Assembly (NCBI GenBank): GCA_021234155.1
Contig: JAJEKV010000031.1
Span: 12,450,928-12,514,927, forward strand
Source of the DNA: Isoetes taiwanensis
Lineage: Eukaryota > Streptophyta > Lycopodiopsida > Isoetales > Isoetaceae
Direction of reading: 5' to 3'
DNA length: 64,000 nucleotides
The translations under genes were made by a program, and so were the position numbers. Under the pieces are notes generated by a model. It saw only the letters and a program-made list of their open reading frames with translations, was not told the DNA's origin and did not search any database. Below, piece by piece: positions 33,396 to 45,530 of the stretch (its first letter is position 1; every line of letters starts with the position of its first letter).

Positions 33396-34500
33396 ATGGG
33401 TAAAAGCACGCTGTGGTGTTCCAATTCGGCTGTCCCCCCTGTCCCCCCAAAATGTGGCGTTGCATCCACCACTTTTGTGGTATGAAAGTATAATTATGGC
33501 TTATTTCAGTGCCGGTATTTAAGAATAGAGTCATTTCGGTGTGGGGAAATTCTAATTTCAAAAACTAAAATTCAAATTCAAATTCCTATTCTTTGGCCCC
33601 TTCCTGTTCTTTGCCTACGTCCTGTTCTTTGGCTCCCTCCCTGCTGCGAGCTCCAATCCATTGTGGATATGGATGTCAATGAGGCAATCTGTACACAAAC
33701 TGGCATTTCAGACAGGAGAAAACGAAGAAGAACCAAGGAACAAGAAATGTTGAAGAAAAGACGCCAGAGGAAAAGAAGAAGAGAAGAAAAATTGGAGCTT
33801 GCGAATTGGCGAAGGATCCGGTTCATCAAGAAGTGCAAGCGAAGAACGTATTGTCCTTAATTTGCTAACGTCTTTCCATAAACAGACCAAAAGAATGGAG
33901 GATAGCACGAAGAAAGAAATTTTACTTGATTTTATAAGGGATAAAACATTGAAAAAATTCATAGGTGAAGAATTAAAGGATTTGGAAGCCAAGAGCATCG
34001 TTATAATGAGCCTCACGGGACTCCATGCATATCAACTCTCTACCGGCAATGGCGCCTAGCACCAAGAATAGCCTGCCTTGCAATAACACGTACCGCCTTG
34101 CAGTGTGATTCGAAACAAGTGACAAAATCAGCCCAACGAGATCTTGGAAAGGTATTAGATGTTCACCCAAGAAACCGCAAAAGGCAAAGAAAAAGAGGGA
34201 AGAGATCGATTACAATGGTGGGAAATGGGTTTTCTTACAAGAGGGCTAAAAGATTGATGCAATTTCGGATGAACATATAGAAAAGATTCAAAAATTTTGG
34301 ATTGAGAACACGAGTGTCTCCTAACACAAAGGATGTTAGAACTAGAAGACCGAGAGAAATGTAAGAGAAGAACATCTGCCCACTATCCGGAGGAATCACG
34401 GGTTAGTTTATTTACGTTATTCATGTTTTCTTAGTTATGGTGCTTAGTGTGGTGGTGCATGTGGTGGTTATTGTGTTGTCTGATGATTGTGGTGTACTAT
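33396..34500 (+). pseudogene. N-terminal exon of a DFAEN-type transposase gene, copy 2
   Basis: Homologous to 3,830-4,927 in inverted orientation. From ATG 33,669 the frame encodes DVNEAICTQTGISDRRKRRR and a long Lys/Arg/Glu-rich basic segment. A frame change leads into HKQTKRMEDSTKKEILLDFI and KKFIGEELKDLEAKSIVIMS, and a second change to SYKRAKRLMQF and RVSPNTKDVRTRRPRE near 34,340. The exon edge would lie near 34,400. It continues in order with the fragments at 36,151-36,400 and 46,493-48,652, so these three plus-strand pieces probably once formed one gene. Frame breaks mean the gene is dead. Confidence 0.7.
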
Positions 34501-35400
34501 GCAAACATGTGAATTGTGTGTAGTTGACTCTAGTCCGAAATGCAATATTTAATGTTTGGAATATTATTAGAACATGACGTAATTGAGTACTCCTTTCTTT
34601 GGGTGTGTGTAATGCAGTCTAAAAAAATATTTGAGCTATAACTAAGCGATCACGAGATACAAATTTTTGTTGAATAAAGACAATTTTTGTCGATTCAAAG
34701 CACGACTCTGTTGGAAAGTATGATATATTAAAAAAGGATCTTACAAAATTTGGCTTTACAAAATTTGGCTTTCCATTGAAAGCTCGCACTGCGAGAACTA
34801 AATTTACATGCATGATCCTAAGCAAATGTGAAATGCTTTGGTATGATCGGCTCGAGAACCTGGTGCATCCAAAATTATTGTTTTCTCGCACTAAAGCATC
34901 TAAGCTTTCAGCCATCATCCCAATTTAACAGGATGAGGTTTGCCGGTGCTTCCTCGCATCCCTTTGGTGGTAAGTACGCAATTACGCGAAGAAACCCGTT
35001 GTTCCGAAGTCGGAGAGCGGACAAGTGACAGAGAACAAATATACCAGCTGTAACATAAGCTGATGGACCTTGTCTAAGAACTCTCTTCTGTCAATCGACT
35101 CCAAGCATAGCCATTGAAGGCCCAAAGATCCGATCTGTTGTATGCCTTTAGGTTGGATTCGAAATCAGCAAAGAAGGTGGATTTAGGCATATCCACCTTC
35201 AGAGACCAAATCCTACCATGTTGCCGGAATGAACTTCTTCGATTTGGCGCGAATTGGGAATGAAACGCCAAAAATCAGACGTAGGAACAGGATTTAGGAC
35301 CCAGATCCTTTTCTAATGATTAGAAGAGGAATGTAATTATTATCGTGGTGTGTGCAATTTAAGTGTTTATGAGAGCGGGCTAGGCGATTTTTTATGTCGG
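34501..35400. other. AT-rich intron-like DNA, nothing firm
   Basis: Lies between the first and second transposase pieces. Contains a doubled TTACAAAATTTGGCTT near 34,741-34,773. Short frames at 34,828-35,028 and 35,271-35,074 have no recognisable motif. Confidence 0.35.
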
Positions 35401-35417
35401 ATTTTAAATAGGATAAA

Positions 35418-36042
35418 AGTGATGTGATGTGATGTGTGGTGTTGTGATGGTGTGGTGTGGTGTGGTGTGGTGTGGGTTGCGTTATGTCCATGGTGTCATG
35501 TGGGTGTGTGCATGTTAATGTATCCCCCCTCACCCCACCACACCCCATCTATCCCACCACCATAGACTACCACCACATCTTTGCGACCACCACATTACCA
35601 CCACATGCACACACACATCCCACCACATCCCACGCCACACCCCTCCACCACCACCACATCACACCACAATCCACAACACCACACCACACCACCACCACTA
35701 CACCCCCCCACCACACTCCACCACCACCACCACACTCCACCACACACCACCACCACCACCACACCCCACCACCACACTCCACCACACCACACACCACTAC
35801 ACACACCACCACCCCCCCCACCACCCACACCACACACCACTCCACCACACTCCACCACCACCCCCACCACCACACCCCACCACCACCACACACCACTCCA
35901 CCACCCCCACCACCACAATCCACCACCACCACCACCCCCACCACCACCACACTCCACCACCACTCCACACTCCACCATTTGGTGTATGGTGTGTGGTGAA
36001 TGGTATGGTGTGTGGTGGGGTGTGGTGTGGTGTGTGGTAATG
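35418..36042. repeat. Low-complexity GTGGT / CCACC tract with two strand switches
   Basis: The plus strand is GT-rich (GTGATGTGATGTG, GTGGTGTGGTGTGG) at 35,418-35,520, then switches to an almost pure A/C tract built of CCACCA and CCACAC at 35,525-35,975, then back to a GT-rich tract (GTATGGTGTGTGGTG) at 35,979-36,042. Flanks are therefore roughly complementary to the centre. The 160-190-codon His/Pro/Thr- and Val/Trp/Gly-rich frames on both strands are artefacts of the repeat. Confidence 0.9.
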
Positions 36043-36150
36043 TACACAGCACTAAGGTGCTCGTTCTGGTGAATATGATGAGTGTGGGGCATGGTATGGT
36101 GCATGGTTTGGTGTGGTATACACATCCTAACAGTTTAGTGTTCATTTCAT

Positions 36151-36400
36151 GCAGATGCTATTGTTCAAGAGGTTTCTGGACCAACATCCAGAAATTAAGA
36201 TTCGTTTTCGAGCTTTTGAGAAGCTAAAACCCTGGTTTGTTGTGAAATTGAAGGACTTCAATAGTTGCTTGTTGCATTCAGCACGTGAGGATGCAAATGC
36301 TAGTGGATGGACTCAATGGGATGAGAACCAAACATCCGAAGAATTTCACTTGCACCTGCGATGTTTGTAGATACACAAGGCACCCAAAATTAAAACTCTA
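36151..36400 (+). pseudogene. Second exon piece of the DFAEN-type transposase
   Basis: After an acceptor-like TTCATGCAG the frame reads LLFKRFLDQHPEIKIRFRAF and EKLKPWFVVKLKDFNSCLLH, then with a one-base change DGLNGMRTKHP and CTCDVCRYT, a Cys cluster expected at this place in the family (C-T-C-x-x-C). It follows the N-terminal piece at 33.4-34.5 kb and precedes the catalytic piece at 46.5 kb. Confidence 0.65.
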
Positions 36401-37379
36401 CATGATTTTTTCCATGGTTATGACTATAAAACTATTCTACAAAACCAATGCATGTTTGTGGGTTGATATCATTAAAAACCATATGTGGCTAAACTAATAG
36501 GTTCTATTGTGAGGTTTGTTAGGATGGTTAGATAGATGGGCTTTTTTGTAGAGTTTGTCAAAGTGGTATTATATGTTAGTAAATGAATGTGGTATATTAT
36601 AACGTTTTAAGGGTATGGTTTGTCCATGTGGTATAACATGAAGGTTGTGGATGTGGTTTAATATAGTGTTATTTCATGTGATCCTATAATGTGGTTCATT
36701 ATTGTGGTAAACTGACATGACATTAAGGTTGTGGATGTGGTTTAATATAGTGTTATTTCATGTGATCCTATAATGTGGTTCATTATTGTGGTAAACTGAC
36801 ATGACTAAATGTCATGGTAAATGCACTAGTCATGCCATGGTAAATGCACATGGTTTGCAATATGTTGAAATTACTATCAATCTTAGGTGTATTTGTTTGT
36901 TCCAAATATGAAATATGCATGGTTTTGTTAAGGTCATTTATAAACCAATAATAAACTAGTAATGATAACTAGTAAACCAATAATGATAATCAATAATGTG
37001 ATTTATTAACCAATAATTACAACGAAAATGAATATCTTAATAACCAATAATGATAACCAAAACTAATAATGATTAACCACTAAAACAATAATGATAACTA
37101 GTAATGTATAAACCAATAATGTGACGTTTTGAAGCATTCTAACTTTAGTAGACTAATTGCTTGCAAATGGTTTCTTATGGACTGTAGTGGCTTCTACAAA
37201 AATTAGGGAGCAAGGGGATTTGAACCCCAACCATTTCCAAAACTCTTAAAGAATGATAAATTTATTTTCGAAAATATCAAGAATTTGCTTTGAGCTCAAA
37301 TTTTGAGCTAATATCGCACTTGACTTGATAAAAACCAAGGATACATAAAATAAAACATCCAACAAAACTTTAAAAAGGA
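36401..37379. repeat. AT-rich DNA with an 84-bp tandem duplication (36,641-36,808)
   Basis: The unit starting AAGGTTGTGGATGTGGTTTA and ending AAACTGACATGA is present at 36,641-36,724 and 36,725-36,808 with almost no difference. Around it, GGTTT/AAACC and AACCAATAATGATAA phrases recur down to 37,110. No gene found. Confidence 0.7.
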
Positions 37380-37568
37380 ATGGATGGTCAAAATGTTTGG
37401 GCCAACCGTTCTAGATCCTTGAATCATGTTAAGAAAATGCTAGAAACTGCAAGAATAGACATAAGCTATAACCCTTTACCTGTAGCAGATGAAGTGTTTG
37501 CAAGAGCAGAAGTTGTTCGCCATGTCAAAGCAGATATTTGGCCATTGCTGCAAACGCAGAATCAGTGA
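37380..37568 (+). other. Unassigned open frame of 62 codons
   Basis: The frame reads like ordinary protein (KKMLETARIDISYNPLPVAD, EVVRHVKADIWPLL) rather than a repeat, but is short, has no recognisable motif and no proven splice sites. It could be an exon scrap carried in with the uS4 fragment beside it. Confidence 0.25.
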
Positions 37569-37711
37569 AAAAGCTGATCTATATTACGTGTTTAAATAAA
37601 AAATAGTAAGAAGGGGAGTCTCTAAAGCTTATCTTTATATTTTATAAGATACGCCCACTACCACTGGGTATTCTAAATCAGGCTTCAGAAGTTATGCTTT
37701 TGCATTCAAAC

Positions 37712-38254
37712 CTGATGTGTCGTTGCCTGATCAGAACTCGAGCATGGTGAATAGATTTGGCCATACCAGACTTAAAAACAAGAGTTTGCAGACGACGTTC
37801 TAGAAAATTTTCCACAGTGAGAGCCAGGACATAATCAAGCTTGCTCTGGCTTTCTTCAAGCAAACCATAGCGGAAATCCTGCGAAGCAAGGCCTCGCCAC
37901 AAAGATCCGGCGCTGATTCTTCTCATTCAAAGTGAGAAGCATTCTTGCAAAGATTCTGAATACGACTAAGTGCATACTGAACCCTCCATAAATCACGCTT
38001 TGTTTCTTAAACCATATTCACCAACGAGCTTTTAGCTCTTGATCTAACCGCTCCTTCTCAAAAAGGACGGGCGGGGGGCTTTTGAAGGTCTTTCCATCTA
38101 CAAAAATTTAGGGTTCTTACAAAGCTGATCCACAGAAGAGAAAAAACATACCAACAATCATTCTAAGAAATGGCCATTTGTTTAAAACATATGCTGATCT
38201 GAATCCAAAACAAGAAATGGGCTTACAATTCCGGTAGAAGGTGACGTGCACCAT
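37712..38254 (-). pseudogene. RPS9: Truncated gene copy of cytosolic ribosomal protein uS4 (RPS9), exons 1 and 2
   Basis: Exon 1 (38,254-38,227) encodes MVHVTFYRN plus one base, followed by the donor GTAAGC. The intron ends TTTTTGTAG at 38,098. Exon 2 (38,097-37,712) continues in phase with YGKTFK and ends at a donor after RHIR (CATCAG|GTTTG). Exon 2 contains the near-invariant [20 protein letters not shown] and [20 protein letters not shown] blocks, but its first two thirds carry about six single-base insertions or deletions. The third exon (VGRQVVN and the C-terminus) is absent downstream. Because introns are kept, this is a piece of a gene, not a processed copy. uS4 is a small-subunit protein of the cytosolic ribosome; this copy cannot make it as read. 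Confidence 0.85.
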
Positions 38255-38294
38255 GATCGGTTGCTGCTACCTCCTCCGCCGCAGTCCTAAACTC

Positions 38295-38345
38295 AATCTT
38301 TAGGGTTTAGCTAGGTTGCATTTTCTGAACATATATAATTAGCCC
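38295..38345 (-). promoter_or_regulatory. uS4 promoter remnant with telo-box and TATA
   Basis: On the minus strand AAACCCTAA (telo-box, 38,300-38,308) lies 46-54 bases upstream of the start codon and AATTATATATG (TATA-like) near 38,330-38,340. Telo-boxes are characteristic of plant ribosomal-protein promoters, which supports the gene call and the plant origin. Confidence 0.65.
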
Positions 38346-39112
38346 CCGTCCCCGGGCTTTTTTTCCTTCTTTATCTTTTTTTTTCTCCCACGATATATAT
38401 CCATTAAACATGTTTATAGCCAACACATGTATGATCGGACAATTAATTATTTGAGCAACATTTGAGCACTTGCAAATGCCATGCCCTAGATTGGAGCAGA
38501 CTTATGCCTCGCTGGCAACCACCCCTCCTTCGGGGCCTGCTCAGTGCCCAACCTATGGACGACCCCACTCTAATGGAGATCGAGGTGGCGCCGCCGAGGG
38601 GGACATCCGTCACGAAGGTAAAATCAGCGGCATCGAGCAAAACAGCTATATAATTGCTAAAATACCCCTGTATTTCATATATTTGCCAAAATGCCCCCCA
38701 CCATAAAATAGTACAATAGACTTGGTGCTAGTATTCAGAAGTAGAAATAAGTGTAATTTTTTTTGTTTCTCATTCATTGATTATTGGAAAAAAATAAAGT
38801 GCATGTCATTGAGACCATTGAAACACAATAAATACACAAAATCCATAAAATCCAGCATGTATTTGCGATGCACGCTACCCACGACAAACACTGGAATTCA
38901 CAAGTACAGCGACGAGCATCACCGAAACCTCTTGCAGATCCAACAACTCCAGGCCTGCTTCAAGACCTCTAGATGCGATGCACACCTGCAACTTATAATC
39001 GATAATGGAATCCCCGAATATTCAAGGTGGGTTGCTCACCTTTTATTTGATGGTTTTCAACCATTAACATTGTCATTGCCTTATTTTTAAACTAAGGCAA
39101 TTATATTGCCTT
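38346..39112. other. Non-coding flank with one exon-like end at about 39,027
   Basis: A GC-rich island at 38,490-38,640 is open in several frames without known motif. A plus-strand frame 38,722-39,090 ends in a donor-like TATTCAAG|GTGGGT. Neither can be assigned. Confidence 0.3.
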
Positions 39113-42100
39113 ACAAATTGACTTCTTTTTTTTTTTTTTGAAGAATATAGGAATATATTAAACCACTAGAATGTGATCAAGTACAATGATAAGTGTGGTG
39201 CTAAGAAATGAAGTGCCCATCATGATTCACAATCTGTAGGAATGTCGACCAAATTTCCCGCTTAACTGTGCCAGACAAGCTTGAGACTTGGTAAGCCTGC
39301 CACAACTTATGCCTCAAGATCGGAACCAACCAAAAAGGGCTAAGCACTGCATTCTGGAAGACCTTCGCTCTCCGTCTTTTCCAAATCAACCACACAAGCC
39401 AAGCTCTGCATAAATGGAACGCCTGCTGCTTGGCCACTGACCAACTGCTAGGAAAGACTCCCATGAGAAGCTTCTGGCTGCACAGTGAAGACCCAAAGAG
39501 GGCTCTCACCCGGGACCAAGCTGCCCCTACCTGCATTGCATAGGACAAAGCGGTGCTCAATGGTCTCGGCCTCCCACATAGAGGGCATGTTTCCGCTTAC
39601 CGAGGCTTGAACCACGTACTCGGGACATTCACCCCGAGGCTACGGTGCAAGATCGCCATAGAAGGGTGCGGATTTTAGGAGGAGGCAATGTATTCCACGC
39701 CCACTTCCACATGGCGGGCCACTTACTCCCTCGGAAGCTTAAGTGACCACTTATCCGGCGGCAATGTGTCCCGAAGCTAGAAGCCCATAAGCCCGATGCT
39801 ACAAACTGAGATGCATCAAGTCCACTATGCGACTTCCAAACGCGATTGACTTGAGAAGACAACTGCAATGGAATAGCATTCGCAATTCTGGCCCAAGTCC
39901 GAATGTCCCAAAGAAGGCCAAATCGATCCTAAAAAAAAACTCCCACGGCGCGATGACCCTCCCAATACCAATCCACGGATGGATGTTATCCCCGCAAAGA
40001 ATCCATCGGCTGGAAAGTACCGGGTGTAGGGAAGAGGCCAAGGGAGATGCGTAATCCAAGGGTACCCAAAGAAAGGGCGATGAGGCTACCATACACCTGC
40101 TAGGGTCCAATGAAAAGAGAACCTTGACCACCTTCCAGGCCTTGAGGAGACCTTTAAGAAAAGGCGAAGCATGAGGGAATGGCCGCAAATCCTCAAACGA
40201 GTCCACGGCAACCGAGCGAATTGCTGGCTTCCTAAACACAATAGAGTGGCGTGAGCGACCGCTGCCAACAGAGCTAATCCCCGGGATTGTTGCTCCCGCA
40301 ACAAGCGCCGGATGAATTTCGACACTTAACCTTCCGTGTGCAAGGACACATCAAGCATACCTAAGCCTCCCGCCTTTCGGGCCGCACACACTTCCACCAT
40401 GCCACCTTCTTCGTAGCCCCTCCTCATTTCCTCCCCAAACAAAATTGCGAATGGTGTCATCCAACTCCTTAACCACACTTTTCGGGCGCAAGTATGCAGG
40501 AGGTCGCGTAAACATGAGTGCTTCTGAGTAGCACCGACTTGGCTATCGAGAATCCTACCAGCCATGGTGAGTTTACTCCCCCTCCACCGGTTCGGATCTT
40601 TGCTTAAGATTACGTAATGTCTCGCCCAAATTGCCCTAGCATTAATGTCCAAGCCAAATGGTATGCCCAGTTTGGCGTAGCCGGTGGTGTGGCGGTGTAA
40701 GAGCCCGTGGAAGCCCGACTCAACCACGCAGAGGAGGTTCCTCCAGTACTACATGGCGAAGCACTTCGACCAGTTAAGCAAGCACCTCGAAGCTAAAGAA
40801 AAGGCATCCAAAATATTCTTGGCTGCACGGAGATTGGACTCATCCGCATGAAGAAAGAGGAATGTATCATCCGCAAATTGATTGCAAACGCATTGCGACC
40901 CATCATCCATGCGAGACCTTGCACCACATTGGTAAGAATCGCCACCCGAAAAAGCTGCGAGAGAGCTTCGCCACTATAGTGAACAGGAAGGGGCCAACGG
41001 ACATCCCCGCCTAATGCCTTGGCCCACGAGAGAAGATTGAAGAGGTCTCACCACGACACCCACACTGCCGCCCTAGCGGACGCGTGCGCTTCATAACCGT
41101 TTTCAAACTAGGTCCGCTCCAAAGGCTCGCAGATCATATTCGCCAAGAATCGCCCGACTAACACCGTCATAAGCCTTGGCAAAATCCCAGCTTAAGAAAA
41201 ACAAGGGGCTGCCTCATCCCACGAGCCCAATGCACTCCCTCAAAAGCAAAGCAGCCCACATTATGAAGAATGTTCATTTGTGGTATAAAACCGGCATCGC
41301 TCCGCACTAATGGCGTGAACTAGTATCTGGCTTAAGCCTCTCGCCCAAAGCCTTAGCAATGATTTTATACACTCTGCATAACGAGTAATAGGCCTCCGGT
41401 CATTGATGGTTTTAAGATCGCATTAACTTGGGTATAAGTGAAATACAACTTTGTATTCAGCAGAGGATGCATCGAAGTTATTCCCCAAAAGATTCACATA
41501 CACCGCACCACCGAAGTCCCCACCCATTCCCAGCACTTCCGAAAAACTCCACCGGGTATTCCATCTAATCCGGGACACTTATTCCGGAGCCAACAGCGGC
41601 ATGCATCCCCAACTCACGCCTCATCAACGGCTCCTCTAAGCTCGGTCTTTGAAGGGCCGAGATTCTTGGCGATACCTTGGCCAAAGACCAGCTCTTGAAA
41701 AACACACGCGGAGGGAAGCGGGCTCTCCTTGAAAAATGTTTCATAGTACGCTGCTACAAAGGCCTTGATAGCATCGGGTTGCCGCAACAACACTCCCCAG
41801 GGGTGTAACTATGTCCGCCATGGCTGCCGTGATTCTTCTCGGGCGGGCTGCTCGGAAAAAAGACTTTAGAGCAAGTGTCGATCGCTTCAGCCACGCCAAA
41901 CTGCTTTGACCTCGGCTCGCGACACCTTGGCCTCCTCCTCAACCTCGACCGACGAAGCACACTGCGCTCCACGCAAAGCCATCGAGACCCGCCCTCTAAG
42001 AGACTCGGGTTCGCGATATAAGGCATCCAACTGCGGCGACGCCAAAAGCCAAAGCCTTTTGCCGCCCCCATTCTTTCAAAAATCGTTTTACCCTAGCCAA

Positions 42101-44806
42101 TGCCGTAACCATTGCACTCATTCCGCTATCCCCGGGCTGAATATCTGGCGCCAAATGAGCTTATACCGGGTTGTGAACTCGGATCCGAAGAAAGCTTGTG
42201 TTAAGCTTAAAACCCGCCCCGAGAGGCCAGCGGTGGGTGGTCATGAAGCGGCCTGAATGATCCGGGGAGTGTGATCGAGACGAGGTGGCGGAACATTCAC
42301 CCTAGTGAAGGCCGGAGCATAATCCAAGGCCGGGCGGAGTGCCATAAACTCTATCCGCCTAGAGTATGCCCTACCATGCCCCAACCAATTATTGCACCAA
42401 GTAAAATTCCGATCCCCGTGAAGCTCTGTCAAACCCCACTCCTTCAAGACAAACCTAAGCCATTGGTCACGCCAAAAACCCCGCAGACAATATCCAACCA
42501 ATACCATGCTCGCCCTCCTCCGAGCTCCACCATGTTAAAGTCACCCGGGACAAACCATGTAGAACCCATACCAAAGGATTGGAGCTTATTTCTGCAATTG
42601 TGCCCATAAGCAACCTCTCTCGAGTGGCCCCAATTGGTGCATACACATTCAAGAAGCCCCACTCTGACTGGCCCTCCTTCCATTTAATCATCGCCCAATC
42701 GGCCTTGGCTATCCGTGGCTGAAAAGGTTACATGTACACCCATTTTCCAACAAATCAAAGTACCTCCCCGCCCCCCGCCCGTTGTAGCAAAAGGCAGCCT
42801 ACCGCATCGGTTACCCAAGATATTCATTAGATTGGTAATATCCCCCCGCACATTTATGCTCCCCGCAAACACAAGATATCCGGATTAAGATTCTTCATTG
42901 ACCATGGCGAGAGACGTGCTCGCTTATTGGGGAGAGGATTTGATGCCTCTCACATTCCAAGATAGAATTTTCTTATCCATGTGGGTCGCTGCGCACCAAG
43001 GGTCCGGGGATCCCCTTGTAAAGCCTCACATGCCTCAACACTATCAGCCCCGTGAAGAAAAGTTACGGACTACCGATCAATCACCATTCGATCCACTTGA
43101 GGGAGGGACATGCAGGTGGGTGGCTGCAGATGGGCTAAGTGACCCTCTTGAGGAGCTCTCACCGAGCTCGCCTCCTAGAAACAACTTGTTGCCACCCGCC
43201 CTTTTTCTGGCTGCAACTCTTCAATGCGTGCAAGTCTCCTACTGCACCTCGGGATCCACCATACGAGAGGAGGGTTCGGGTTGTGTCTCGGACTGCCCAC
43301 CTCCCCACGCCTTTCAACACGGGAGGAACAAGTGCGAGGGTGAAGGCGGGCCAACCACTATTTGCTCACTGCTTGGGTCTTTGAATGAGGTTTATGCTTT
43401 GGTGAAACCGCTTAAGCGAGGGAAACATTGCCAAAAGCTCTCCCCCATTGAGCAAGTCCAACTGGAAGTAAGAATAAAAATCACCACTTTTAACCACAAG
43501 ACTCTGAGGTACCATCTCATCTCGCCGAATACCTACACATATCCGTGGTGCACCCACAATCGAAAGGCGCTATGTGAGTTCCTGTGCCTTTGGCCATGGC
43601 CACTAAAAACTCGTGCACCATCATCTCGGGAGGCGGATCCCGGATTTGAAGCCAACATGGCACTCTAAGCGCAGCAGGCCTAGCGTAAGAGAAACCACGG
43701 AGCATAATCTTTGGAACAAAACATAGGCCCCTCCCATACGTGCCACTCCATGCGAGACCAACCGCTTCCACCGTGGCCTCAGAATCAACCATAATAAGAA
43801 AGAAATTATTACCCAGAGACTTCGTGGTCACATATGGAGGCAACCCCAGCCTCTTAAACCGAGCCCCGTAGCCGGCACTCCAAGCCCTCTGATATCCAAA
43901 AGGCCCCGATTGAAATGGCCTAACACCGAAGATGCAACCAAATTCTCAGAGATATCGCATACATGCTTCGGTGATTGATTTCGACAAATGTGAGGTAATG
44001 ATTTAAAAACTTTGTCGCAAATCCTTCTTATTATTCTCGCTCTAAGATAAGCAAAGGCCTCTGTCACCCTAGAACTTTTCTCTGCACTTTTCGCTTGCAA
44101 CGGTTGCCTAATCCAATCGAGGAAAACCTAGGCCTAGAAAGGACGCAACTTGATGTCATTACCTTTCCATGCATGAGGAGTTGGGGCTCAGTGGTCGTTG
44201 AGGCACCACCTCCGGGAAGCCGCAGATATCCGAAAGGGGTCCTCCGGCAGCACATCACCATTCACACCAACCAAGGATGGCAAAGTTACAGACTCCAAAG
44301 GTGGCATTGAGCTGGGCACCACCTCTCTATCCTCCATCCTACCCGAATTCCCAAAAGCCGGCTCCACGGGAATCCATCTGGCCGCCCATTGGATACATCC
44401 TGGCTAAGAATTGGCTCTTGAAGATCCGGTGCCAAGTCGACGAGGTTTTGGATATATCCTTGCCTCCTTTCTTTTTCTCTCGCAAAGATCTCGACACTAA
44501 TCCCTCGGCCCAGCCTTCTCCAGCCCAAACTCGGTCGCGTAATTACCCGCCATCACCATGCTCGGGGGTTTATAAGCAAAAGGCCGCAACAGGGGGATCA
44601 AATCCGGCCCCCAACCACAGCAAAAACCGAAGAAAAATATGTGCAAAAAGAAGGATCACTGAAAGAGCTTTCCAACGAACCAAAGATCGCTGAAAACGGA
44701 GTCCGGATGCAGAAGTTATGAGGGATTCCACAAACCGCCACTGCCGCCATCACCATGGCGCCCATCTGAGCGCCTCATTTCATTAGAATACACAAATTGA
44801 CTTCTT
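39113..44806 (-). mobile_element. Full-length plant L1-type LINE insertion with 15-bp target-site duplication
   Basis: The element occupies 39,128-44,791 on the minus strand. ACAAATTGACTTCTT stands at 39,113-39,127 and again at 44,792-44,806. A poly(A) tail appears as the T run ending at 39,139, directly next to the left duplicate. Order on the minus strand: ORF1 (about 44,700-43,500) with a DUF4283-like block (GRGLCFVPKIMLRGFSYARP, VPCWLQIRDPPPEMM); endonuclease (42,870-42,270) with FVPGDFNMVELGGG, LHGDRNFTWCNNWLG and RLDHTP; reverse transcriptase (about 41,400-40,300) with INDRRPITL, DFAKAYDGV, IRRGCPLAP and FADD at 40,877-40,866; and a zf-RVT tail (39,870-39,200) with WKWAWNTLPPPKIRTLLWR. 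The frame is broken in many places, so the copy is inactive as read although structurally complete. Confidence 0.9.
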
Positions 44807-45116
44807 TATCGAGAAGAGAATCCAGAAGCAGTAACACTAAGGCAATACCTAGTCTAACGATGTTGGTGCGCCACAGTAACATATACTAGATAAGTGCCCA
44901 ATAGAACAAATTTTCTCTCCAAAGCTTACATGGCATCTAGACATCTAGCATGTGCTATAGTTCCGAGTGTTATAACATCATGCTATAAAAGCATGTTAGC
45001 TTACACTAGTCACATGATGCAACATCTAAGGAGAGGCACCAAGGAAAGTTAGAAGTGCATTTGGTGCTTTTCGAGAAAGGATCTTTGAGATTCTGCCAAA
45101 GAATTCTATAATGTGC
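44807..45116. other. Spacer between L1 and the next LINE scrap
   Basis: AT-rich, continues the pre-insertion sequence after the target-site duplicate. No gene found. Confidence 0.4.
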
Positions 45117-45530
45117 CTAATTTGCAGCTTGTGAGGAAACAATGGAGGATGTTTTAATTGTTGAAGACATCAAATTGCCCCTTAACCATATGTCAAGTGG
45201 AAAAGTCCGGTATTCTCTAGATATGGCAATCAAGCTTCTCAAATGGGGCGGGACATTGTTGAAGATAATAGAACTCTTTGATGGTATGTTAAAAAGATGT
45301 TTTTCCCCTGAACAATGGTTCCTAAACAGGATTATTCCCATCTATAAAGTTGGGAATAAAAATTGTATGAAAATTTATAGAACCACCATGGTGATGAGCA
45401 GTGTGTTGGTCAAATTGTTTGAGGCAGTCTTGGAAAAGAGATTGGGAAGTGGACGTAAGGGCAAAATGCCAAAGCCAGGGGACAGAGCTACGCAATCACC
45501 TAGTTTCTTAAATGAAGAAATCGGTTGAAG
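45117..45530 (+). mobile_element. LINE reverse-transcriptase fragment (non-L1 type)
   Basis: A 128-codon frame from 45,142 encodes IKLPLNHMSSGKVRYSLDMA, LLKWGGTLLKIIELFDGMLK, EQWFLNRIIPIYKVGNKNCM and VLVKLFEAVLEKRLG. This is the fingers region of a LINE reverse transcriptase (domain blocks 0-3: GKA-like, PIYK-GN, LFE-L-KRL). It stops before the catalytic YADD. It is a 5'- and 3'-truncated scrap. Confidence 0.75.

Noticed and set aside
35457-36145. Four long frames (163-192 codons) in 35.4-36.1 kb on both strands
   Set aside because: They are translations of the CCACC/GTGGT low-complexity tract (His/Pro/Thr or Val/Trp/Gly only).
37201-37225. Possible tRNA 3' half (T-arm-like GGGGTTCAAATCCCC on the minus strand)
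   Set aside because: No matching 5' acceptor arm, D arm or anticodon arm within the expected distance; at best a tRNA-like or SINE-like scrap.
42898-43668. 256-codon plus-strand frame
   Set aside because: It lies antisense to ORF1 and the endonuclease of the minus-strand L1 and has no motif of its own.
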